This document shows, piece by piece, positions 1-9,753 of a DNA stretch of 16,337 nt; position 1 is the stretch's first letter, and every line of letters starts with the position of its first letter. The translations under genes and the position numbers were made by a program. A model generated the notes under the pieces. The model searched no databases and had not been told where the DNA came from. It saw only the letters and a program-made list of their open reading frames with translations. Origin of the DNA: Entamoeba histolytica HM-1:IMSS (taxonomy: Eukaryota; Evosea; Mastigamoebida; Endamoebidae); NCBI RefSeq assembly GCF_000208925.1, contig NW_001915183.1, forward strand, positions 1 to 16,337, read 5' to 3'.

Positions 1-1130
1 ATTTTCATTTGAATAAAGAATAATAAAAATAAATAATATCATTTATTTATCTTATTTTTATTTATTGATTGTTGTATAATATTTATTTTTATTGTTTGTT
101 TTATCAACATCATTTCAATCAAATTAATTTAATAAAGATAATAATGATACAAAAATAAGATAATAAAATAAGAATAATAAATAAAAGAGAAGAGAAATGA
201 TATAATTATTATAAAGATACAATAAAAAAGAAATGAAAATCAAATAAAATGATAAAATTATATTAAATAACAACATATTAGAAGAAATAATCATTGTTTA
301 AATATTAATATTTAATATGAGAAAATATCAATATTATTAATAGGGTACGAAAATTAGCAAAGAAAAAATGCATCTAAATAATTTACAAAAAAAGAAAAAA
401 GAAACAAAATAAATTTCCATCAATAGAATATTTCACTTTATTATATTTTGCTCCTAAAATAAAAATAAAAAAATAAAAAAATATGATAAATATACAATCT
501 GTATATATTTATGTTTATATTTTATATTCATTTCTATTTTGTATGAAATATTAATGAATTAGATTATTTGATGAATCATATTTAATTATTTTTATTATTT
601 ATATTCTTTTATTATTATGTTATTTATCTATCGTATTTTTATATATTTATTTTTATATTTATTTCTCTGTTTATATTATTTATATCATTGTGTTATTCTT
701 ATTATCTATATATTATTATATTATTCTTATTTTATGTTTTTTGTGTTTATATTCTTTAGATTTTCTTATTGTTATTCTTTTCTATCTAGATGTATTTTAT
801 TATTTGTTTATTCATCTTTATCATTTTTATATTATTATCATTTTTATATCTACTTTCATTTTATATTTATTCTGTTTTTATTTATATTAATATTAATTTT
901 ATCTTTTATATTTTGATTTTATTATTATATCATTGATTATCATTTCTCCTTTTATTTATCATTTATTCTTATTATTCTTTTGTTTTATATTCTATATCAT
1001 ATATTCATATCATTTTCATTTATATTTTATCACTTATTATATGTTATAATAACATAACACTTATGATTGATTATATAATAAACATCATGATGAAGTTATA
1101 CATATAAATAATAAACATAAAAAATAATAA

Positions 1131-1502
1131 AATATTTTTCATCAATAAAATAATATTACTTATTTTACATCATTAAATTAGACACTTTTTATTGAATATT
1201 TCTAATTTTTACATTAAAAATACACTTTTTATTTCTTCTTTTCTTCTTTTATTACCTCTTTGTGATTTATTATTTTTATATTCTTCTTCTACTTTATTTT
1301 TATTCTTTTATATATTTATATTCTTTTTATATTATTTGTTTTTCGTTGTTTTTCTATTTCTTTCTTCTATTATTTATCAATTTTATATTCATTTATTCTT
1401 TTTATTTCTTTTTTATTAGTTCTTTCATATTGTATATTTCTTTATTATTTCATTTATATATTATCTAAATATATGTTTTATTGAATTCATGTTGAATAAA
1501 AT
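1131..1502. repeat. Copy A of a duplicated AT-rich segment
   Basis: This segment and 2001-2324 share the same order of landmarks: a head with CATCAATAAAATA, a second CATCATTAAATT motif, CACTTTTT, a TTTCTTCTTTT run, a T-rich body containing TTTCGTTG (1341 here, 2281 in copy B), and an end at TGTTGAATAAAA. The shared order argues for a true duplicated unit and not only similar composition. A weak further match to the head lies near 413-432. The class of repeat is unknown and no coding capacity is seen. Confidence 0.5.
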
Positions 1503-2000
1503 ATTGAATATAATCAATATTTTCATTCTTAATTATTTATTATTTATTCTGAAATGTTGTGTATATTTATTATATTAAATGAATATGATGAATGAATATC
1601 AATATTATTGTTTATTTGATTTTAAAAAATAATAAATGAATATGAAATAATGAAATAAAATAATGAAATGATAATGAAATAGAATAATCTAATATTGAAC
1701 AAATTAAATAAAGAATAAATTGAATATATCATTATTGTTACTTTATTATTTGTTATTTCAATTATTAAATATTAATAAATTATTATTCATGAATATTTAA
1801 TTGATTGATATTTTACAATTTCATTTTCATTTTATTTAATAAATGAAATATAAATAATAAATGAATGAATAATAATTTAATATATGAAATAATAAAAAGA
1901 AAAGAAAGATAAATAATAAAGAAATATGATGTATTTAATACATACTATAAATTATTATCAAAATAATAATAATATCAAATGATGAATTATTTTTATTTCA

Positions 2001-2324
2001 AAATATTTTGCATCAATAAAATATGTTGCTAAATATTTTGCATCATTAAATTTTGCATCATTAAATTTTGCACTTTTTTTATTTGTTTCAATAAAATTTG
2101 CATCCTTTATTTTTTCTTTCTTTTCTTCTTTTATCATCTCTTTTGTTTTATTACGCTTCATCTTCTTTCTTTTTATATTCTCTCCTTTCTACTTTTATTC
2201 TTTCTTCATCATATCAAACTTCTTACTTTCTTTTTATTCTTTTATATCATTCATTCTCTTCTTTTTCAATTATTTCTTTTTTTCGTTGCCTTATTTATCT
2301 ATTTTATTTTTATGTTGAATAAAA
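2001..2324. repeat. Copy B of a duplicated AT-rich segment
   Basis: This is the partner of 1131-1502, starting about 870 bases further on. The head here carries several TTTTGCATCA motifs in a row (about 2006-2106), an internal short-period duplication that copy A has mostly lost or never had. It ends with TGTTGAATAAAA as copy A does. It could be a non-autonomous element or a local tandem duplication with a large spacer. Confidence 0.5.
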
Positions 2325-3063
2325 CATGATAAATAAATATAAATCATCAGTAATATATCAAAATGATACAATTACATATTTTAAATTAATGAAAATAATA
2401 AGAAATGAAATAAATAATGAAATAACACATATTTAAATGAATAATAAAATAAATGAAAATATAATAAAATTATTATTCTTTTTATTTTATCAAATTATCA
2501 TTGTTTCATTTCATTTCATACTTATTATCATTATAATTTAAACTGATTAAGAGTGTTATTTATTATTAAAATAAAATAAAGAATATAATTATATTTAAAT
2601 TGATTCTTCATTATTATTCATCATTTCTATTTCATTATTCTTATGATTTATTTTATATTTGAATTAAATAACAAATATTATATGAATTAATACAATAACT
2701 ATAATATTATAAAGAAGAATATAAAGAAAATACAGAAGAGAGAAATGAAATAATATTTAAAATAAATAAGAAAGAAGAGTAAAAAAAGAATAAAATTATT
2801 ACAAAACAAATATAAAGAATGAAATATTATTTAATAAGAGATGAAATATCAATTCAACACATAATGAAACAAATAAATAATATGAAATAAAATAAAAGTG
2901 AATAAAAATAAGATAATAATAATTAAATAGATGATGAATGATTTTATTCAATTTCATTCATTTGATATTTCATTCTTTATTTTATTATCATTTAATTTGT
3001 TTATTATGTATTTCTTATCATTTAAATTATAAAATGAAATTTATTTTTATTCTTTAACAATTC

Positions 3064-3068
3064 AATTA
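3064..3068 (-). terminator. Candidate poly(A) signal of the LRR gene
   Basis: TAATT on the minus strand, 13 bases beyond the stop codon. Entamoeba genes commonly carry a TAATT-type signal shortly after the stop. The motif is weak on its own in such AT-rich DNA. Confidence 0.3.
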
Positions 3069-3081
3069 TCTTATTTCTTCT

Positions 3082-4299
3082 TTAATATTCTTCAAAACAT
3101 TCTTTAAAGCAATATTTTGGTATTGATTTATTTTTCTTTAATTCTTCTTCACATCCACATCCATAAAAACATCCATTTCTAAATGATGTAATTGATGATG
3201 GTATATTAATTGATGTTAATGTACATTCTTCACAACAACAATCTCCTATTTCAATTACACTTGTTGGTATATTAATTGATTTTAGTGATGAACATCCATA
3301 AAACCAAAAATCTCCTATTTCACTTATACTTGTTGGTATATTAATTGATTGTAATGATAAACATTTTTCAAAACAATCATCTCCTATTTCAATTACACTT
3401 GTTGGTATATTAATTGATGTTAGTGATGAACACTCATAAAAACAATATTCTCCTATTTCAATTACACTTGTTGGTATATTAATTGTTCTTAATGATGTAC
3501 ATCCAGAAAAACATTTATATCCTATTTCAGTGATTGTTGATGGAATGTTAAATTCATTAATATCTTTCTTTTCAATAATCTTTCCATTTATCATTTTTAA
3601 ATTCTTTGGTATTTCAATACTAATTAACACTGCTTCATTCATAAATATTCTTTCTTCACTTATATATTTTATATCTTCTATATTAATTGATGTTAATGAT
3701 GAACATCGAATAAAACAATCATCTCCTATTTCAATTACACTTGTTGGAATATTAAGTGATGTCAATGAATAACATTCACTAAAACAACTACCTCCTATTT
3801 TACTAATACTTGTTGGTATTTCAATTGTTTGTAATGATGAACAATATTTAAAACAATAATTTCCTATTTTACTAACATTTGTTGGTATATTAATTGATTG
3901 AATATCATAACATCTATAAAAACATCTAAATCCAAGTGATTTAACTTCTATTGGTATTGTATTTCCATATGTATTTCTATCTTCTTGTGTATATGCGATA
4001 TTTTTATATTCATTCATTTCTTTTTTCTCTTTTAAATATCTTGAATAACTCACATCATACCATATTACATATTTAATTATTCTTCCTTCTTTAAATATTT
4101 CATCTTCTTTATTATAAATATGAAATGTTTCAATATTAGGAAACAATTTTCTTGAATGTTGATTCAATGGAATTGGATTAAAATGAAATCGTTCCATATT
4201 TCCTTGAAATCTTTTAATTCCAATTTCTAAATTAATAAAATCATTAATATCTTCAAAATACTTCGAGACAATCATTATTTCATTATATCCTATTTTCAT
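3082..4299 (-). CDS. BspA-like leucine-rich repeat protein
   Basis: A 405-aa protein of the Entamoeba BspA-like family. Residues 1 to about 105 form a non-repeat N-terminal cap (motifs such as NMERFHFNPIPLN and LFPNIETFHIYNKEDE) of the kind I recall from this family. About 12 LRR_5/BspA units of 22-23 residues follow, with the consensus IPTSVIEIGDxCFxxCSSLTSIN. Two units in the middle (around SEERIFMNE and KNLKMINGKIIEKKD) are degenerate, and one late unit reads GDCCCEECT, one residue short and lacking the usual Phe. The C-terminus ends IPKYCFKECFEEY. I see no signal peptide, membrane segment or CaaX prenylation box; some family members are reported at the cell surface with a CaaX end, so the location of this one is open. 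BspA-type repeats usually mediate protein or matrix binding. The start is the first ATG of the frame, 28 bases after a GAAC-like box. Confidence 0.9.
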   Translation of the reverse strand: MKIGYNEIMIVSKYFEDINDFINLEIGIKRFQGNMERFHFNPIPLNQHSRKLFPNIETFHIYNKEDEIFKEGRIIKYVIWYDVSYSRYLKEKKEMNEYKNIAYTQEDRNTYGNTIPIEVKSLGFRCFYRCYDIQSINIPTNVSKIGNYCFKYCSSLQTIEIPTSISKIGGSCFSECYSLTSLNIPTSVIEIGDDCFIRCSSLTSINIEDIKYISEERIFMNEAVLISIEIPKNLKMINGKIIEKKDINEFNIPSTITEIGYKCFSGCTSLRTINIPTSVIEIGEYCFYECSSLTSINIPTSVIEIGDDCFEKCLSLQSINIPTSISEIGDFWFYGCSSLKSINIPTSVIEIGDCCCEECTLTSINIPSSITSFRNGCFYGCGCEEELKKNKSIPKYCFKECFEEY

Positions 4300-4925
4300 T
4301 CTTTCTTTATTATTTTATTATTTATTAGTTCTTCTTTTATTTTTAGTTTGAACTTATTTATTTTTAAGATAACCGTCATTCAATTTTTCTTTTTATTATT
4401 TTTTTAATATAAATTATTAATAACAAATAATTTATATTTCAATAAAACATCATTTTTTATTTATTTGATGAATATGAATAAATAAAATATCATAGAAATG
4501 TATTCATACAAATGGTAAATATTCAATTAATAAATATAACAATAAATTGATAATATGAATAACAAAGAAATGAACAATTCAATGAATGTAATGTATTTAT
4601 TTCTATCTTTCTTTATTTCTATCATTTCAAATTAAGAAATCTCATTTTTTAATTTATTTTTATTATTTGTTATATAAAACATTATATAATTCATATTTAT
4701 TAATATAAATGAATTATAATATCATATTTGACTTTAATTGTAAATTTAATACATATAATATTCATATTAATTCATTGTATATTAAATTATTAATGATATT
4801 AAATGAAATATTTCATTATAATCTTATTTCTCTTTTTTTAATTTCATTTGTAATTCACTTATTTTTAATTTCATCATATTTTATTTTCATTTAATTGAAT
4901 TACATTCATTATTTATTTCTGATTT
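4300..4925. other. AT-rich spacer between LRR gene and LINE
   Basis: Apart from the candidate promoter of the LRR gene next to 4299, nothing is recognisable here. One open frame at 4709-4894 (+) encodes 61 residues with the Ile/Leu/Phe/Asn bias expected from AT-rich DNA, and I do not consider it a gene. Confidence 0.6.
4327..4334 (-). promoter_or_regulatory. GAAC-like upstream element of the LRR gene
   Basis: The minus strand reads AAGAAGAACTAATAA about 30 bases before the ATG. It contains GAACT, the core of the Entamoeba GAAC promoter box, at a position compatible with the very short 5' leaders of this genus. Recognition is by motif and position only. Confidence 0.35.
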
Positions 4926-6461
4926 GATTTTATTCGGATATTTTTCCAATTCAGGATATACAACAAATTTTATTGCCATTGTTATGGAGTAATGCCTTGT
5001 CGTCTTGCAAAGAAAACCAAACAAGACATAGAAATACAAGGTTAAATACCAATAACACCAATAAAAGATATTCCAATTATAATAAAAGATATCACAATTA
5101 TAATAAAAGAAATACCAAGAGAAAAGGGGTTAAAAAACAACAAAGACACAGAAGAATGAATAAGGAACAGGATAAACACTGAAATAATAATGAATATACA
5201 AACAATAAACATAGATGGTTAACAATAAGTGAGATCCATGAAAGAATAAAAGGAATAACAAATGGGAAAAAGGAGAATATTCAGAAATACTCAAAAAATA
5301 TGAAGGTAAAATGAAAAGATGGTATGATATTCTTCAAGAAGTATATGCAATTAGAAAGAAAAAGAGAATTGAAAAAATGCAAGAAGAATTTAAGGAAAGA
5401 ACAAAATGATGGGAAGAAGATATCCAAGCAATTGAAACACAAATCAAAAGTAGAAATCCAATCAAAGAATTACAAAAAGATGTCAAATGGCTAAAATAAT
5501 AAATGAAACAGAAAAGGAAGAAAAACACAAGAAGAAAACAAAGAAGAAACAAAGAATGAAGATGAAAACTACAAAGAAAAAGAAGAAATTAAAGTACTAC
5601 AAAAACAGATTAAAAGATTAGAAGAAGAAATTAAAGAATATCAAGCAAAAAGAAAGGAAGAAGAACAAACCATCTCAGATGAAATGATAGAAAAAGCAAA
5701 AGAAATAGTTAGGAAAGAATTTGAAGAAGAAATAGAAAATATGAAAAAGAAAATAAGAAAGTTCAAACGAATTATAATGAAAAGAAGAAAGAAAATGAAA
5801 AACTAACAGAAGAAAATATAAAATTACACAGTGAAATAAATGAGATAGAAGGAAAATCATGGAAATGAATAACAAAGAAGAAACCATTCGAAGTCTGAAA
5901 ACCACTAAATGGAAATTACAGAAGGAAAATGATGAACAAAAGGAGAAAACAGAAGAACTGAAGAAAAAAGGTGAAATACTGGAGAAGAATAATGTGTTAG
6001 AGAAAAAAGCAGAAGTACTAGAGAAGAAAGTTGAGGAGCTGAAAAGTGAAATAAGAGATAAAGAAAAACAAATCTCTAAAATTCAACAAACAGCAATAAT
6101 AAGTCAAGAAATTGCAGAAATAACAAGAGAAGAATTAGACAACACAAAAAAAGAAAATGAGACACAAAAACAAATAATATCAAAACAACAAGATGATATT
6201 GAAAATTTTATCTCACAGAAGGAACTAGAGAAGAAGAAAACGATGATACTTGTGATAAATACACAACCAGTATTGAGGAAAGCATCATCAGGAACGATGG
6301 AGATGAACGAAGTTATTCCGATGAAAAAGACAGTAGTGGAAATCGAAGAGAAAAGCACTGATTGTCAAAAAACAAGAGATGATAATCAGACAAGAAATAC
6401 AACAAAAGAAAGAAATCAAATTTTAATTGAAGTGTTGTATTGTTTTGAATTAATTGGTTGA
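4926..6461 (+). pseudogene. LINE first ORF: basic and coiled-coil protein, broken
   Basis: This is the 5' protein part of the LINE. The frame opening after the stop at 4925 has no ATG before the basic segment, so the real start is lost or lies elsewhere. The first about 70 codons encode an Asn/Lys/Arg-rich basic segment with a heptapeptide repeat. A shift of frame follows near 5280, then Glu/Lys-rich sequence with in-frame stops (a TGA near 5408, a TAA pair near 5500), and finally an open stretch of 200 codons (5859-6461) that is plainly coiled coil (for example KKAEVLEKKVEELKSEIRD). Known Entamoeba LINE ORF1 proteins are likewise basic, coiled-coil RNA-binding proteins; by analogy this one would bind the element RNA. 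No RNA-recognition fold or zinc knuckle is visible. Confidence 0.65.
5060..5116 (+). repeat. 21-bp tandem repeat in LINE first ORF
   Basis: Two full 21-base units (5060-5080 and 5081-5101) and a partial third, each beginning AATAAAAGA. They are in frame and encode the heptapeptide NKRYxNY twice and then NKRNTKR. The repeat adds positive charge and aromatic residues to the basic N-terminal segment, which could contact nucleic acid. Confidence 0.8.
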
Positions 6462-8957
6462 ATAAGAAATTATATAAGAAATTAAGATGGGAACAAATAG
6501 AAAGTATAATAAAAGTAATAAACATCAATGTCAATAATGAAAATGAATATATTAATTATGTTAAAATATCACATAAAATAAAAGAAAATACTAAACGGTA
6601 CATTAAATTGAAAGTAAATTATATAATAGAAGGAAGAGTAGAGTGTAATTCAATAATAAAAAAATCATATTAAAGAATAATTCTACTGAAATTGATGAAG
6701 AATATCTTAACACTCTCATCAATAAAATAAAAGAAATGAAAATAGAAAAATGTACTAACATTAATTACTACTGGAAAAGAAAAGAAACTGACGAATTGAT
6801 AATGGAAATTAATAATAGATGGATATGGTCAGGAAGCAGAATGCAGGATTATATGCAAGACGATATGAATAATATTTCAATGATTATGCACTTTTATCTC
6901 CAAAATAAAATAATAAGAGATAAATTTGATGAAATAAAAGAAATCCTAAAGAAAATAAATAGACTAGAAGATTTGGTCAAGGGAAGGAAATGGTACAGAA
7001 TAAAGTGCATCATGAAATTAAATGAATATGATGAAGAAGGAATAAAAGTCAAAGCACTAGAAAGAATAAAGTACCTAAAATATATGATGACTATGATAAA
7101 AGAAAGAATTAAATTTAATAAGGAAGAAAGGGTCAGAATCAATACAAATAAAATCATGTTTGATTCTAACAAGAAAATTAAAATAAAGAAGAAACAAAAA
7201 ATGAAATATACAAAAATAACGATATTAATTTAGAATATTGGAAATCGTTATATGAAACACAGGTGATATTAAATAAAGATAAATTGAAAATAAAACAAAT
7301 CACCTCGTGGAATGAAAGATATAGAAATTATGATAATGTCATAATAACATTAAATGAATTAAATTTAAGTATAATGAAAATAAGTAACTGGAAGGCACCA
7401 TGAATAGACATTATATATTTGTATTATTTGAAAAGGATGTCATTATCAAGAGAAATCATTCTCAATATCTTTAATGAATGGTTGAACTTCCCTGAAAACA
7501 TCAAATTAGACATGGTAAGTGGAAGAACTTTATTAATCCACAAAGTGATAGGAACGACGTCACTAATTATCGTCCTATCAGTTGTACAAATGTAATTATG
7601 AAAGTATTTACCTCCATATTAAAAGAAAAGATTCACATTAGACTTAACATGATTAATGAATCATTTAAAATTAGTAGTAATCAACTGAGATGTAAATTAC
7701 AGTCTTTAGCTGCTAAAGAAGGAATAATAAATAGTTATATGATGAAGCAGCAGAAAGAAGAGAAATAAATAAAATATGTGGAGTCATATTATGACATTAA
7801 GAAAACATATGACACAGTAAACCACGAATGAGTAATTGAATCATTGAAATATTTTAATTATGAGTTTGTCATCATTGACATAATTGAAAGTATGATGACT
7901 AGATTGAAGATATTCATCGGTTATAAATTTAATGAATATCTAGGTAGTATTAAATTAAATAAATGAATTTTACAAGGTGATTCATTATCAAATCTACTCT
8001 TCATCATTCAGATGAATGTAATTTCTCAATTCATCGAAGAGAAATTCCCAAAATCAAATCATACATTATATATGGATGATTTGAGAATAATGACACAAAG
8101 TAGTGAAGAAATGGGAATAATCCAAAATGAAATTATTGACCGACCAATACATCAAAAAATGGAAATGTCATCAAACAAATGAAATTTTAGAAGATGGTTC
8201 GATTCAAAATGAGTAGATAAAACTACTACAATGAAAACATGGAAGTCAATCAATATTAAAAAGAATGCATTTCTCCAATTAACTAAAATGCAAGATGGAA
8301 CAATATTTTGTTTGTATAGAAAATCAAAAATAATGAAAAATGAAAGATTGAAATACTGCACACTTTGTAAAGACAAGATAGCTACAGTACAACATATTCT
8401 ACTATCTTGTATTTATCATAATAAATCACAAATAGAAAAACATGACCATATTGGCATAATAATATTGATTAATAAGAAAATATACATGAAATAATCAATA
8501 TAAAAACCTCCATATGAAACAATGTTCAAATATAAAGACATCAAAATGATATTGAACATACAAATAATACTTAAAAGTGAATGACAATATCACAAAATAT
8601 CAGATATATGTGATAGATAAAAAGAATAAAACTGGTCTAATATTTGATATGACTAATGTGGCTGATCACAATATTAATGGAGCCTATTGGAAGAAAAGAA
8701 ATAAGTATAAAGAATTAAAGAATATGTTAATGAAAATAGAAAAATTAAAAGATGTCAAAATAAATCCAGTAGTAATTTCAATAAATGGAATAATAAATAA
8801 AGAAAGTAATAAATTAATTAAAGAAATAAAAATTGAAATTGACATCGAGAAAGAAGTAAAAAACTTTGTAATTAAAAACATGATGGATGTCATTGAATAT
8901 TGCTTCAATCATAACCAAACATACTCCATAGAGATGCTAGAAGAAGACTCATTGTGA
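6458..8957 (+). pseudogene. LINE second ORF: reverse transcriptase and RLE endonuclease, broken
   Basis: Open pieces at 6458-6673 and 6736-7233 hold the region before the RT (for example NRWIWSGSRM). RT motifs follow: SNWKAP then TGA (7401) where KAPGxDG is expected; SGRTLLI near 7510; a frame shift near 7545; NYRPISC; YYDIKKTYD with NHE then TGA (7829); K-TGA-ILQGDSLS (7964); and YMDD (8069-8080). Only about 280 bases separate YMDD from the CCHC finger CTLCKDKIATVQHILLSC (8357-8410), against about 950 in the other copy, so the thumb and linker are deleted. After another shift, 8577-8957 encodes the C-terminal nuclease with LIFD and KKRNKYKEL, the D and K-KY signature of RLE nucleases of R2/R4-type elements. 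These enzymes nick target DNA and copy the element RNA in place. This copy must be inactive unless its stops are recoded. Confidence 0.85.
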
Positions 8958-8966
8958 TTAGTCTCC

Positions 8967-9000
8967 CCTGAGCCAGGAATAATAGAAGCTATTTCTATTA
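8967..9000 (+). other. Two adjacent short hairpins after the LINE stop codon
   Basis: CCTG-AGC-CAGG (8967-8977) is followed three bases later by TAATAGAA-GCTAT-TTCTATTA (8980-9000), an exact 8-bp stem with a 5-base loop. They start 10 bases after the endonuclease stop. The first lies in an unusually GC-rich patch for this window. They could be RNA structures in the element 3' UTR, but the right-hand LINE does not obviously keep them. Confidence 0.4.
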
Positions 9001-9267
9001 ATACTTAATTAATTGCTTATTATTTTCTTCATTGTCTTTTGTTTTTCTTTAAACTCTTCTTTAATTTATTCATTTATCTTTTTCTTTTTGATTGAATATA
9101 TTTCTTGAAGATTATTATACAATCTTTTTCTTTTATTTTCTTACTTTTTGAGTATTTCTTCATACTCTCATTTATTCTATTCACTTCTTATTCTTTTTAT
9201 TCTTTCTTGTATATCATTTATTGTTATTTATATTTGTTATTTGAATAATCTTTATTATTATTCTTTA

Positions 9268-9510
9268 TCTTGTTTTTTATTTGTTTTTCTTTGTGTCTTT
9301 CATCTTCTAATCCATTTTTCCTTTGTATTTCATTTACCATAAATGTTATTGTTATTCCATTTATTGATATTGACATTCATTCTTTTATTGTATGACATTG
9401 GATTTTCATGTTTTGTTTATTTTTCTTTACAAAACACAATGACTGTTATATAATAACCATGGAATGAAAAATTGTTATATTTCCTTCATTTGAAAAATGA
9501 ATTTTTTTTT
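9268..9510 (+). repeat. LINE 3' tail module, left copy
   Basis: This aligns with 13883-14108 of the second LINE read on the minus strand. A 33-base block at 9304-9336 is identical to 14039-14071, and 9357-9429 matches 13952-14021 with only a few changes and a 3-base gap. Similarity continues more weakly to a shared TTTGAAAAA motif near 9497. The module lies about 310 bases after the coding stop, with T-rich sequence between. It is probably the 3' end recognised by the element RT, or a SINE-like sequence sharing that end. Confidence 0.8.
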
Positions 9511-9753
9511 ATTTAAGAATTAAATAAATACAAAAAACCCTTTTTCAATCAATAATTTAAATACCATAATTAATCTACACCATAATTTTATTTTCACTGA
9601 TACTTATGAAAATCCTATATAATAAGATGTAAGAATGATGAAGTTTTTATTAAACTATGAATATTACATGATTACTTGATCCTCTGACTTACATTTAATT
9701 TTTATTATAATTAATTTAAAACAAAAAAGTAACATAAATAAAGAAATTTTCAA
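9511..9753. other. Spacer between LINE and SF3B1
   Basis: AT-rich spacer beyond the LINE tail. It contains the box C/D snoRNA candidate (9625-9696), listed separately. On the minus strand it is the 3' flank of SF3B1, with TAATT-type motifs at about 9708-9715. Nothing else is recognisable. Confidence 0.6.
9625..9696 (+). ncRNA. Candidate box C/D snoRNA
   Basis: A 72-base stretch has the full layout of a box C/D snoRNA. The C box ATGATGA (9635-9641) and D box CTGA (9684-9687) are 42 bases apart. They are flanked by a terminal stem in which 9625-9633 pairs with 9688-9696: 9 bp with one G-U, seven of them in an unbroken ATGTAAG/CTTACAT core. The stem ends one base before box C and exactly at box D, as expected for this class. 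Size is typical. The sequence before box D (9672-9683, ending ACTTGATCCT) would be the guide; the base paired to the target 2'-O-methylated nucleotide would be 9679. Internal C' and D' boxes are not clear (TGATTA at about 9669 is a weak C'). I cannot name the target. It lies between the LINE and the 3' end of SF3B1, opposite in strand to SF3B1. Confidence 0.6.

Larger units (their letters stand above)
1..3081. other. Gene-free AT-rich low-complexity region
   Basis: No credible protein or RNA gene is visible here. The + strand alternates between T-rich blocks (about 500-1060, 1190-1470, 2090-2320, 2940-3040) and A-rich blocks (about 120-480, 1620-1720, 2330-2460, 2690-2930). The open frames in the T-rich blocks are strings of Phe, Leu, Ile, Tyr and Ser, which is what T-rich DNA gives by chance. 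The only clear internal structure is a duplicated segment, listed separately. The stretch lies 3' of the LRR gene, so it is not that gene's promoter. Confidence 0.7.
4926..9510 (+). mobile_element. Decayed near full-length LINE, R4/Dong-like
   Basis: A non-LTR retrotransposon of about 4.6 kb, close to the roughly 4.8 kb I recall for Entamoeba LINEs. In order it has a basic and coiled-coil first part, an RT with GRTLLI, NYRPIS, QGDSLS and YMDD motifs, a CCHC zinc finger (8357-8410), an RLE nuclease ending at 8957, and a 3' untranslated tail. Both protein parts carry several stops and frameshifts, so the copy cannot encode its proteins under the standard code. The 5' edge is set only by a change in base composition and the start of basic coding-like sequence, and is uncertain by perhaps 100 bases. 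The 3' edge is set by similarity to the second LINE. I found no convincing target-site duplication. Confidence 0.85.

Noticed and set aside
1085..1091. Further ATGATGA motifs (1085, 1585, 1979, 2931) as possible C boxes
   Set aside because: None is followed by CTGA at snoRNA spacing or flanked by a closing stem.
617..1468. Several open frames of 60-100 codons rich in Phe, Leu, Tyr and Ile on the + strand
   Set aside because: They come from T-rich low-complexity DNA, lack a consistent start and overlap in two frames; no domain or membrane-protein pattern beyond composition.
1958..2322. Small open frames on both strands across copy B of the AT-rich repeat
   Set aside because: The minus-strand frame (NDAKFNDAKYLA) only reflects the TTTTGCATCA repeats, and the + frame reflects the T-rich body.
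3530..3772. Plus-strand 80-codon frame inside the LRR gene
   Set aside because: Shadow of the repetitive LRR coding sequence on the opposite strand.
4709..4894. 61-codon hydrophobic frame in the spacer before the LINE
   Set aside because: Composition is as expected by chance in AT-rich DNA, with no neighbour logic or family resemblance.
5334..6534. Minus-strand frames opposite the LINE coiled-coil region that look like membrane proteins
   Set aside because: They are the complement of Lys/Glu codons (AAA, GAA), which read as Phe/Ser-rich on the other strand.
4900..9530. Target-site duplication around the left LINE
   Set aside because: I compared the sequence near 4900-4930 with that near 9505-9535 and saw no convincing direct repeat; both edges are uncertain.
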